Assembly (NCBI RefSeq): GCF_046097095.1
Contig: NZ_CP175699.1
Coordinates: forward strand, 186,001-250,000
Source: Natrinema sp046097095
Lineage (GTDB): Archaea; Halobacteriota; Halobacteria; Halobacteriales; Natrialbaceae
Reading direction: 5' to 3'
Length of the DNA stretch: 64,000 bases
The stretch's first letter is position 1, and every line of letters starts with the position of its first letter. Under the pieces are notes generated by a model, which was not told the origin of the DNA, did not search any database, and worked only from the letters and a program-made list of their open reading frames with translations. Shown here one piece after another: positions 29,827-37,873 of the stretch. The position numbers were made by a program, and so were the translations under genes.

Positions 29827-30975
29827 TCAGTTGGCGCTGCTCGGCCCGACGAGACTGGGCGCGTCCGCAGAGTCGAGTTGCAAGGCTTTTTCTCCCGTTT
29901 CCGGGTCGAAGAAGAACATCGTCTTGACGTCCTTGACACCGATCTGGTTGCCCGATTCGAGCAACGAGACCTTATCAGATATCGTTTTGATCTCGTTCCC
30001 CTCGTCGTCGAAGAGATAGACGATGTAGTTCTCGCTAATCGGCTCCCAGACGTCGACCTCGAGGGTGAACAGACTCGCCCCGGGGTCGTCGGTGAGCTCG
30101 AGGTGTTGGGGACGGAAGCCGAGTTCGAGTATTCCGTCTGGATCGGTGGCCTCCCGTAGCGTCGCCGCGTGCTCCGACAGGTCGAGGCCCGTTTCGCCGC
30201 CCATCGCGATCAGGCAATCATCCTCGGACAGTTGCGCGTCCACGACGTTCGTCGCAGGCTGGCCGATGAACTGCGCGACGAACGCGTTCTTCGGACGCTG
30301 ATAGATGTTCTCGGAAGTATCGACGGCTGCCATGCGGCCGTCGTTCATGAGCCCGATCCGCGTACTCATCGTCATCGCCTCCTCCTGATCGTGAGTGACG
30401 TAGATGATGGTCGTGTCGATCTCGTCGTGGACACGTTGAAGCTCGACGCGGAGGTCGGCCTTGAGCTTCGCGTCGAGGTCGCTCATCGGCTCGTCCATCA
30501 GAATCGCGTTGGGGTTCCGGACAATCGCGCGGGCAAGGGCGACTCGCTGCTGTTGGCCGCCGGAGAGCTGCCCGGGTTTCTTCTCCAAGGTATCCGTAAT
30601 TTCTAGAAGCTCTGCCGTTTCGCGAATGATTTCGTCGTAGTTGTCGGTACCGCCGCGCATCTTGAGCGGGAACCCGATATTGTCGTAGTTGGTCTTGTGG
30701 GGGTAGAGCGCGACGTTCTGGAATACCATCGCAATATCGCGATGCTGTGGTGGCAGATCCGTCACGTCCTCCCCGTCGAACGTGATGGTGCCTTCGGTCG
30801 GTGTCTCGAGGCCGGCGATCATTCGAAGTGTCGTGGTCTTCCCGCAGCCGCTCGGGCCCACGAACGTGAATAACTCGCCGTGGTCGATCGTCAGGTCGGT
30901 TCCTTCGACCGCCACTTCGGTTCCCGAGCGTGTATCGAACTCTTTGCGCAGGTTCTCTAGCCGTATCTCGGCCAT
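29827..30975 (-). CDS. ABC transporter ATP-binding protein, MalK/UgpC-type
   Basis: A 382-residue ATPase. Walker A is GPSGCGKTTT (41-50), the signature LSGGQQQRVALARA, Walker B AILMDEPMSDLD and the switch His in VTHDQEEA. A C-terminal TOBE/OB regulatory domain of about 130 residues is typical of the MalK type. It is the first gene of the transporter operon, 127 bp ahead of the binding protein, and divergent from an enoyl-CoA hydratase gene at 31084. Confidence 0.92.
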   Translation of the reverse strand: MAEIRLENLRKEFDTRSGTEVAVEGTDLTIDHGELFTFVGPSGCGKTTTLRMIAGLETPTEGTITFDGEDVTDLPPQHRDIAMVFQNVALYPHKTNYDNIGFPLKMRGGTDNYDEIIRETAELLEITDTLEKKPGQLSGGQQQRVALARAIVRNPNAILMDEPMSDLDAKLKADLRVELQRVHDEIDTTIIYVTHDQEEAMTMSTRIGLMNDGRMAAVDTSENIYQRPKNAFVAQFIGQPATNVVDAQLSEDDCLIAMGGETGLDLSEHAATLREATDPDGILELGFRPQHLELTDDPGASLFTLEVDVWEPISENYIVYLFDDEGNEIKTISDKVSLLESGNQIGVKDVKTMFFFDPETGEKALQLDSADAPSLVGPSSAN

Positions 30976-31083
30976 AGTGTTCCCGAGGATGTCGGCCCAT
31001 CATAAAAAAGTTCGTCCGAGTTGGCCTTCAAACGAGGGTGAACTGTTGCCCGTTCCCCTAACTATTTACATGCGGTCGCCAAG

Positions 31084-31884
31084 ATGACGGGTATGCGGAA
31101 TATTGGCAGCGGTAATGTCCAGCTGGACGTCACGGGCAACCGTGCGGACGTCATCCTCAACCGCCCCCAGAAGAAGAACGCGATGAACCAATCCTTACTA
31201 TGGGATCTCCGGGCGGCTCTGGAGGAGGTCGAGGCTGATGACGACGTGCGCGTGATGACGTTGCTCGGCAAGGGCGACATCTTCTCCGCCGGGATGGACC
31301 TAGAGATGATGAAAAAACGCGGCGAGGAAGATGCACCAGACCTCGAGATGAGTCTCGACGATATCACCCATTTCATCGACGATATGGACACCCCGTCTGT
31401 CGCCGGCATCAAGGGAGCGGCCATCGCTGGTTCTTTCGAATTGGTGCTCCCTGTCGACTTCCGGGTGATCGATGCGGACGCCAAGTACGGCGTCGTCGAG
31501 GTAAAACTCGGGCTGTTCCCCTCAGGTGGAACTACCCAGCGCCTCCCACGGTTGATCGGGCTCTCGAAAGCGAAGGAGTTCGTCCTCACGGGTGAGTATA
31601 TCGACCCGGCCGAAGCCGAGGACTGTGGGCTCGTTCACGAAGTGGTCGACGACCCTGCAGACGTCGACGATGCTGCCCGCGATTGGGCGGACCAGATCGC
31701 AAAGAACGCCCCACTTGGGTTAAAATACAGCCGACAGCTCCTCAACAACGCCTTCGATATGCCGCTCGAACAGGGACTCGAGTTCGAGGACCAGCTCGGT
31801 GACCGGCTAGTGCTCACCGACGACTATGACGAGGGCTTCGAGGCTCGCATCGAAGGCCGGGAGCCGGAATTCAAAGGCAAGTAG
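31084..31884 (+). CDS. Enoyl-CoA hydratase/isomerase family protein
   Basis: A 266-residue crotonase of normal length. RPQKKNAMNQSL, the GKGDIFSAGMDL loop, oxyanion segment GAAIAGSFELVLPVDF and KLGLFPSGGTTQRLPRLIG are typical. Both glutamate regions are present in some form (SFEL and VVEVKLG), so hydration or related chemistry is plausible. Divergent from the ABC operon across 108 bp, suggesting joint regulation. A second ATG 9 bp inside is also possible as start. Confidence 0.85.
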   Translation: MTGMRNIGSGNVQLDVTGNRADVILNRPQKKNAMNQSLLWDLRAALEEVEADDDVRVMTLLGKGDIFSAGMDLEMMKKRGEEDAPDLEMSLDDITHFIDDMDTPSVAGIKGAAIAGSFELVLPVDFRVIDADAKYGVVEVKLGLFPSGGTTQRLPRLIGLSKAKEFVLTGEYIDPAEAEDCGLVHEVVDDPADVDDAARDWADQIAKNAPLGLKYSRQLLNNAFDMPLEQGLEFEDQLGDRLVLTDDYDEGFEARIEGREPEFKGK

Positions 31885-32291
31885 ACTATCCCAAATCCTC
31901 CGTCGAAGACGGCACCGCCTCCGGCAACGATTCTTTTCAGTGACACCCCCACTGAGAGTGCCGGAAGAGCGGTATGGGGAACATCAATTACCGAGCCCTG
32001 AGAGGCTTCTCACGGTGTAAATCGACCTGATAGCCACACCATCCGTTCCTAACGCGTCGTCGAGAGAGGGAGCGATGACGATCGGCTAGTCTGTAATGCG
32101 TTTTCTTGTGTTAAACGGTATCCGAACGAGTAGTCGCGTAGATTTGATAAGCACCGTCGCTTCACCTCTATTCTTACAATCGTATGCTTGTAATAGAGGT
32201 GTTTACCTAGATAAAACGCATATAGTAGCATGACGGTGGGTAATTCATCTCATTACGGCCGCATGAATGTAAATGCCCCATCCGTAAAGAG
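31885..32291. other. Intergenic region, nothing recognised
   Basis: 407 bp between convergent enoyl-CoA hydratase and IclR genes. No ORF, terminator hairpin or repeat of note was seen. Confidence 0.3.
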
Positions 32292-33068
32292 TCAGGACTG
32301 CGAGAAGTTCAAATTAACCTGTATCATGTTCGCAGTGGCGAGAAGGTCGTTCAGAAGGCTCCCATCTTCCAACTGATCACGAAGACGCATTTCCGGGCCC
32401 TCGAGTGAAATAGCGCCATAGACGGTTTCCTCGTCTCGGATCGGGGCGCCGATCGCGCTCAGGCCCTCTGTGATTTCCTCGCGTACGCCGAAATATCCCC
32501 GTTCACGGCCTTCAGCAAGTTCTTCTTCGAGTTCCTCGCAATCTATGATCGTGTGATCAGTGAACTCAGGCAAGCCCCACTTGTCGATGATCTCGTCCAC
32601 ACGGTCGTCGTCAAGATAGGCCAGGATAGCTTTCCCAGCCGCCGTACAATGCATGTAGGCATGGGCTCCGCTCCGAGCATCGGTCTCGAGCGCCCGATCA
32701 CCTTTACTCACACAGAGGTTTGTCACGAGCCCATGTTGCTCGACCATGCAGTACGTTCGTTCGCCGGTCTCCTCCGCCAGTTCCTCGACGGCAGGCTCGG
32801 CGACGTCGTACAGAGGTTGGGAGCGCTTCACGTACTCGCCATAGTTCTGGAACCGGAGGCTAAGCCGGTACTCGTCGGCCGATTTAACGATATAGCCCTT
32901 CTCGCTCAATGTCGAGAGGTGAAAGTACGCGGTGGACTTTGATAGGCCCAGTTCGTCCGCGATTTCCGTGACACCGGCACCGTCGAGTTTCCAGAGCGTC
33001 TCGATTACGTCTAGCGTCTTTCGGGATGCGTCGATCGTTTTCGGTTCGGGATCGTCCGGTTCGTTCAT
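32292..33068 (-). CDS. IclR-family transcriptional regulator
   Basis: A 258-residue IclR protein. The winged helix is GVTEIADELGLSKSTAYFHLSTL (GVTEIADELG then KSTAYFHL), followed by the effector domain with HCTAAGKAILAYL and GLSAIGAPIRD near the end. Start MNEPDD at 33068 fits the short lead before the HTH; ATGs at 33092 and 33185 would add weak sequence. It lies next to the LLM oxidoreductase (divergent) and the CoA-pathway and transporter genes, its most likely targets by position. Confidence 0.85.
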   Translation of the reverse strand: MNEPDDPEPKTIDASRKTLDVIETLWKLDGAGVTEIADELGLSKSTAYFHLSTLSEKGYIVKSADEYRLSLRFQNYGEYVKRSQPLYDVAEPAVEELAEETGERTYCMVEQHGLVTNLCVSKGDRALETDARSGAHAYMHCTAAGKAILAYLDDDRVDEIIDKWGLPEFTDHTIIDCEELEEELAEGRERGYFGVREEITEGLSAIGAPIRDEETVYGAISLEGPEMRLRDQLEDGSLLNDLLATANMIQVNLNFSQS

Positions 33069-33244
33069 ATTCTCTATGACAATGAATGCCATAATAAACT
33101 TTTTCCACAGTAAAACAGGTTGCCTCGACTCTCGCGTTCGACTAACCGCGTTCGTGGCCCATTCTACGTCTGGCCCATGTATCACTTCGGAATTATTTGA
33201 ATCGGCGGATTAAAGGGAATAGCTAGAGTTATTTCGGATGAACG

Positions 33245-33337
33245 ATGATCAACGACCGACTTCGACAGCGAACGCAGCGACTTCGAGAGACAGCCAGCGC
33301 CGAACAGCTCTGTCAGGTGGTGACTCGAGATGTCTGA
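33245..33337 (+). CDS. Short 30-residue ORF overlapping the LLM gene start
   Basis: Begins ATG 33245 and ends at a TGA inside the first codons of the LLM gene (ATG 33330), an 8-bp overlap. It reads MINDRLRQRTQRLRETASAE and so on. It may be the C-terminal scrap of an older upstream gene or an incidental leader ORF; no family is recognised. Confidence 0.2.
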   Translation: MINDRLRQRTQRLRETASAEQLCQVVTRDV

Positions 33338-34343
33338 GGTGACTGTCGACATCGCCCTGCCCGTCGCCGCACAGCCCTCACTAAACGCTATTGTCGAACT
33401 AGGTGAGCGTGCCGAGGAGCTGGGCTACAATCGGCTCTGGCTCCCAGAGACGTGGGGTCGGGACGCAGTGACTACCCTCGCAACCATCGCAGATCACACC
33501 GACGAGATCGGCATCTCGAACAGCGTCTTTCCGGTTTACTCCCGATCGCCGGCGCTGATCGGACAGACTGCAGCGACGCTCGACGAGGCCAGCGACGGCC
33601 GGTACCGCGTCGGTCTCGGGGCCAGTAGTCCCATCGTGATCGAGAACTGGCACGGAGCCGACTTCGAGCGCCCGCTTCGACGTATTCGCGAATATGTTGA
33701 CGTCGTCAAGCGAGTTCTTAGCGGCGAAACGGTCGACTATGGCGGTGACTTCTTCGACCTATCCGGCTTCCGGCTGCGTTGTGAGCCCCCGGAAACACCG
33801 CCGGCGGTGGACCTCGCCGTTATGGGCCCGAAAGGAGTCGAACTCGCTGGCCGATTCGCCGACGGCTGGCAAGCCATCGTTTACACGCCAGACGGGTTGA
33901 CCCAGCGGATGGACGACCTGCATCGGGGAATCGATCTCGGCGACCGCCAGCGGGACGACGTCCGGGTAACGCTCGGCCAGACATGCTGTGCCCTCGACGA
34001 TGCCGAGCGTGCGCGCGAACTCGTCGTTCAACACACCGCCTTCTACCTCGGCGGGATGGGTACCTACTACCGCGATGCACTCGCCCGTGAAGGCTACAAA
34101 GAGCTCGCCCACGACATTTACGATGCTTGGCAAGCCGACGACCGTGATCGAGCCAAACAACTCGTCGCTGCGAACCTGATGGAGGAAGTCCCTGCTGGCA
34201 CTCCAGCGGAGGCGCGCGAGTGCCTCGAGGCGGTTGTCGCGCGTGACGAAGTTGATGCCATGAAGGTCGCGTTCCCTCGCGGCGCCACTATCGAGGAGAT
34301 CCACAAGACAATGGACGCGCTCGCTCCCGGGACTAGCCTCTAA
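33330..34343 (+). CDS. LLM-class flavin/F420-dependent oxidoreductase
   Basis: A 337-residue luciferase-like TIM-barrel protein. YNRLWLPETWGRDAVTTLATIA and the TAATLDEASDGRYRVGLGAS segment are typical of the F420-dependent Mer-like branch. It probably uses F420 or FMN for a hydride-transfer step. Divergent from the IclR regulator across 261 bp. The substrate is unknown; in this neighbourhood it may act on an intermediate of the CoA or amidohydrolase pathway. Confidence 0.8.
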   Translation: MSEVTVDIALPVAAQPSLNAIVELGERAEELGYNRLWLPETWGRDAVTTLATIADHTDEIGISNSVFPVYSRSPALIGQTAATLDEASDGRYRVGLGASSPIVIENWHGADFERPLRRIREYVDVVKRVLSGETVDYGGDFFDLSGFRLRCEPPETPPAVDLAVMGPKGVELAGRFADGWQAIVYTPDGLTQRMDDLHRGIDLGDRQRDDVRVTLGQTCCALDDAERARELVVQHTAFYLGGMGTYYRDALAREGYKELAHDIYDAWQADDRDRAKQLVAANLMEEVPAGTPAEARECLEAVVARDEVDAMKVAFPRGATIEEIHKTMDALAPGTSL

Positions 34344-34823
34344 ACGGCCAAGAGAGCATATCATGCAAGTCCGTCTGCACGTAGACTCGGTTGAACACCG
34401 ATTATGAGGAATTCTGAATTATACTGAAAAGCTATAGGCGTAGTTTGGGTTCGTTATAAGACCATTGACATGGGAACTACGCCTATAGATTGGCCACCGT
34501 ATGGCCAACGTGTCACGCATTGGCAAGCGTGACGAATAGACTCACGAGTACAAACGTAATTAAAGTTATGGGTGGAGCAGCTTTCGATGCCGATCGACCG
34601 ACTGTTTTGCGTCTATAAGTAATGGTAGCTGAATAGAACTCTTGTACTCCGCTTGATTTGCCAGATACCGACATCCAGACCATTATTCACGCTCGCAGCA
34701 CGGCAATACCGCCAGAGGCTGTCCCCCGACGTGAGCCGGGGGCTACTTCCATATTGTGGGGAGGATGACTATCGCGGTCGCGTATCTTATCAATATACGT
34801 GAGTGTGTAGAGAACAGCTTCCT
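34344..34823. other. Intergenic region rich in inverted repeats
   Basis: 480 bp without a gene. It contains a perfect 14-bp inverted repeat (34432-34445 with 34475-34488), a 7-bp one (34512-34518 with 34527-34533) and a GC-rich 6-bp hairpin (34723-34742). AT-rich DNA lies between. It may be a small relic mobile element in front of the CoaD-like gene. Confidence 0.5.
34432..34488. repeat. Perfect 14-bp inverted repeat
   Basis: CTATAGGCGTAGTT at 34432-34445 is exactly complementary to AACTACGCCTATAG at 34475-34488, with a 29-nt spacer. It is too long to be chance in intergenic DNA and could be a terminator hairpin after the LLM gene or the end of a mobile element. Confidence 0.6.
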
Positions 34824-35345
34824 ATGAATGACAGTGAACGCATCGCGATCCTCGGCGGAATGTTTACACCAATTCACGACGGCCACCGTGCACTCTTGCA
34901 TAAAGCCTTCCAGACCGCAAGCCACGACGGGGACGGCGATGGATACGTTATCATCGCACTGACGGCAACGGCGCTCGCTAAACAGACACGTAGCGACCCT
35001 AGTCACGCCGAATCCCTCGGCCTGTTCGACCAGCGACGCGACGCGCTGGAAGCTGAGCTCGACAAACTGAGCAGCGCGTATACAGCGTCGCACGAGATCA
35101 TCAAACTGGAGGATCCGCACGGTCCCGCGGCTACCCGGGCAGATGTCGATGCGCTGATTGTCTCTCCCGAAGGGAAAGCCCAGCACCGCGCTCACGGACT
35201 GAACGAACGGCGAGTGGACGATGGCCTCACGCCGCTTGAGGTCCATACCGCACCGTTCGTCACCGCCGACGATGGCGTCCGGATCAGCAGTTTCCGCATC
35301 CGAAACGGTGAAATTGACGCGCACAGACGGTTGCTCGACAAATAA
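34824..35345 (+). CDS. coaD: Archaeal phosphopantetheine adenylyltransferase (CoaD-like)
   Basis: A 173-residue nucleotidyltransferase. GGMFTPIHDGH carries the HxGH motif (His18-Asp-Gly-His21), and the C-terminal RISSFRIRNGEID matches the ISSxxIR motif of archaeal PPATs. It makes dephospho-CoA from phosphopantetheine and ATP. Start MNDSER at 34824 places the first strand correctly. Length is typical for the archaeal type. CoA supply is relevant to the CoA-dependent genes upstream, but this may simply be a housekeeping gene. Confidence 0.8.
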   Translation: MNDSERIAILGGMFTPIHDGHRALLHKAFQTASHDGDGDGYVIIALTATALAKQTRSDPSHAESLGLFDQRRDALEAELDKLSSAYTASHEIIKLEDPHGPAATRADVDALIVSPEGKAQHRAHGLNERRVDDGLTPLEVHTAPFVTADDGVRISSFRIRNGEIDAHRRLLDK

Positions 35346-35433
35346 GCGTTCGAACGACGTTTACGAGAGCAGTTACGCCGCGGAGTACTCCAGTTACTCG
35401 AGAACGGGATGCCCTCCCACCAGGGTAACGGTG

Positions 35434-35706
35434 TCAGCTCTTCCTGATAAGAATCTGCCCGGTGCTCTGCACGAGAACGGTGTATCCGTAGTAGGAGAAG
35501 GTGATGCACCCGGCCTTTCCGGCGCTCCCGTCGGCGGATTCAAACGCCGTATCGAGCGCCTTAGGATTGATACTATCGCCCAGCGGTGGGAGATCCTTCG
35601 GACGCTCGTTTTCGTACTCCGCAATCGCCTACACGATACGTCACTCGCCCGCTCTTCCCCGGTCCAGTCGTGGTGCAAGTGGTGCGTCGGTCGGCTGCCG
35701 AGTCTA
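35434..35706 (-). pseudogene. Frameshifted HalOD1-domain gene
   Basis: The minus strand reads HHDWTGEERASDVS in one frame. After a shift near 35620 it reads AIAEYENERPKDLPPLGDSI, then NPKALDTAFES and CITFSYYGYTVLV, ending at a TGA at 35434. This is the haloarchaeal output domain HalOD1 over about 85 residues. A single frameshift and missing start make it nonfunctional unless the shift is a sequencing error. Confidence 0.65.
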
Positions 35707-36072
35707 CAGTACTATTCGTTAGATAACAGTTGACAATGGCCAAGATTATATTTGCTGAGTAATATTCCTCCCGTTTAAACACTCACATATGGTGGATTCG
35801 TTCCAAGTACCGTTGTATGAAAATGATTCGTGGGCCGGTCGAATTCCACCGAATCAGTCATACACCGGTAAATTACACACTGTTGACTATCGTTAGTCAG
35901 TCGATGAGAAGAAGAATTGTATATGTGTTTTATTAATATCGTAATCTACGCTATTTCTCCCCTTAAGAGAGGACCTATTCATATCCTCATCGAAGAAACA
36001 TCATACACATTTATTCCAAACAGAACTCTACGTCTGCAGAGAACTGGCAACACGTGGATAGTAGCGAGGCCG

Positions 36073-36729
36073 TTAGTCGATATCTTCGTCCATCAACGCC
36101 GCAGAGATTAGGTTCCGCATCCCACGTCGAAGCCGACCGCTCATTGCAGTCGAGGAGACGCCGACCTCGTCGGCAACGCCGCTGAGCGCCGTGTCTCGCG
36201 GCTCGTTGAAATACCCACACTTGTACGCCGTTTGCAGTGCTTCGATCTGTTCGTCTGTCAGTCCGAACGAGACATCCTCTTTGGCCCCCGTGCTTCCGTG
36301 TATTTCGAAAATCTCGAACTTCATCCCGCACCCTTCGGCGTACTCCCAGATCGTATTGAGCGCCTCTCGGTCTGGGAGCTGTAACTGGACGAACCACCCG
36401 CGACGTTTGGTTTCCGTACGTAACATGAATCCGTTCACTTCCGTAAGGATCGGACTCAGTAATATGGTCCCGTCCGGATGTTCGATATAGTAGATGAACA
36501 TGCCATCGTTTGCGTCGACGAGTTCGTAACTGTCAACGGTTGGATCCGATTCGAGGTGACGCTCCAACTCGTCGCGGTCGTCGTACTTGATGAGAAATGG
36601 AAATATATCTGAATCCGGATCGGTGTTCGCCTGTGTTATCACTTCGATCTCGATACCATCTACGCTCCGTAACGTCGGGACTAGAGCGAGTTCGTCGTGT
36701 TCGGCGTAGGCTTTTACGGTAATAGGCAT
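36073..36729 (-). CDS. HTH-10 (bacterio-opsin-activator-type) transcriptional regulator
   Basis: A 218-residue regulator. An N-terminal domain of about 150 residues senses an unknown signal. The C-terminal HTH-10 domain has LTDEQIEALQTAYKCGYFN, then VADEVGVSSTAMSGRLRRGM as recognition helix region. Start MPITVKAY at 36729 chosen; 40 more codons upstream to 36849 lack domain character. Such regulators are abundant in haloarchaea and targets cannot be inferred here. The 35707-36072 gap downstream shows nothing. Confidence 0.82.
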   Translation of the reverse strand: MPITVKAYAEHDELALVPTLRSVDGIEIEVITQANTDPDSDIFPFLIKYDDRDELERHLESDPTVDSYELVDANDGMFIYYIEHPDGTILLSPILTEVNGFMLRTETKRRGWFVQLQLPDREALNTIWEYAEGCGMKFEIFEIHGSTGAKEDVSFGLTDEQIEALQTAYKCGYFNEPRDTALSGVADEVGVSSTAMSGRLRRGMRNLISAALMDEDID

Positions 36730-36872
36730 CTTTTCGGCAGTGGCTCCGTCTTGTTTACCGAGCGGTCTCGACCGTCGGTTCGATCTCGGCTCACCAATCG
36801 TGTATCGTTCGTCTGCACGGTACTCTCTCGTTGCTTTGGGCAGCATCATAAGAGTATGCTCAAGTCAGTCGG

Positions 36873-37395
36873 TCATGTGTAGGTTGTCGCATTGTGCCAG
36901 ACAGCGAAAGCTTGGAGCCACGATTCGGCTGTTGATGTTGTACGTGACTAAAACAGTTTGAGAATGAAGAGGTACGTCGTTTTATTGTATAGAAGATATG
37001 TTCAACAGCATTCTGCTCTCCGTGTTTTTCGTATCAAAATCAGAGTCTAGATCGGCGGAGTGCAGTCTAGAGTCGTTTTGCGCCATCAACGAGAAACACG
37101 GCATCATCAAGATCATGATTCTCCGTGAGTTCCTGCAGGAATCAGTCTGTCAACACGGTTGTTTTCGTTGGATACAGCCGCATATGGGGAGTTTTATTCG
37201 TTTGCGGATCAACTGCAGTGTACAGCCAATAGCGGTGTTCGTCACGTTGAATCACCGTCTCATCAAGCGCGATGTGACTCGGACTCTCGTCATCTGCTGG
37301 CTGTAAATCACACTTGTGAACCCAATTGTAGACCGCCTTTCGACTACGTTCGACGCCAAACTTCTCTCATTCTCGAACGGTATTCGAAAGCGATA
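36873..37395 (-). mobile_element. IS6-family (ISH14-like) transposase pseudogene
   Basis: Reading the minus strand: GVERSRKAVYNWVHKCDLQP, then SPSHIALDETVIQRDEHRYWLYTAVDP, then a TGA where LTDWFL is expected. It continues FLQELTENHDLDDAVFLVDGA, another TAG, and after a frame change ESWLQAFAVWHNATTYT to the stop at 36873. Almost the whole DDE transposase is present but broken at several places. Of a different subgroup from the remnant at 22780. (Segments quoted in parts.). Confidence 0.75.
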
Positions 37396-37476
37396 GCTAA
37401 GCACGATGACGTCGAATACCGAGATCCATCAGCTGACGCGGTGTCCACTCCCCTCTACAGAGAGAACAAGGCGTGT

Positions 37477-37553
37477 GCCTCGGGGTCGTACGGAAGACGT
37501 AGTCTTCCGTGATGACGAGACGCTCCGCGTCTCGAACCACTTGACCCCGAGGC
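37477..37553. repeat. Three-way-junction inverted repeat (IS200/IS605-end-like)
   Basis: An 11-bp perfect outer stem (GCCTCGGGGTC 37477-37487 with GACCCCGAGGC 37543-37553) encloses two perfect hairpins: 37490-37510 (9-bp arms, GTA loop) and 37516-37534 (8-bp arms, TCC loop). The Y-shaped fold and the CCCCGAGGCGGTTCAC ending resemble right ends of haloarchaeal IS1341-type (TnpB-only) elements. No intact tnpB remains. Confidence 0.65.
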
Positions 37554-37636
37554 GGTTCACAAAACGCAAATCAATATTCGAACGAACGAGAACGAGTACT
37601 TTCTGGAGTTGTCGAACGAAACGGTGACCCGGTCGT

Positions 37637-37832
37637 CACCGACGCAGAGCGGTTCTCCGATCGGACCGACCTCTGTGAACAGTTCGCCGCACTCGGAGAA
37701 ACGAATTCGATTAGGCGACGTCTTCTCACGGACGGGGACGTGTACGAGCTACTGATGCGGCCTGTCGATACCGCGGAACTCGAGGGGACGTATCCGACAG
37801 TATCGACCGCTTCCTTCGCCGCTCGTTCGTGA
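37637..37832 (+). pseudogene. C-terminal scrap of an unidentified gene
   Basis: A clean haloarchaeal-style acidic frame (NGDPVVTDAERFSDRTDLC, then LLTDGDVYELLMRPVD) runs about 65 codons to a TGA at 37832. It has no start or recognisable beginning. It abuts the element-like repeat at 37477-37553. The family is not recognised. Confidence 0.3.
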
Positions 37833-37873
37833 CCGCGTTCGCTTTGCTTTGGTTTTGGCTTCGGCTGCGAGGG

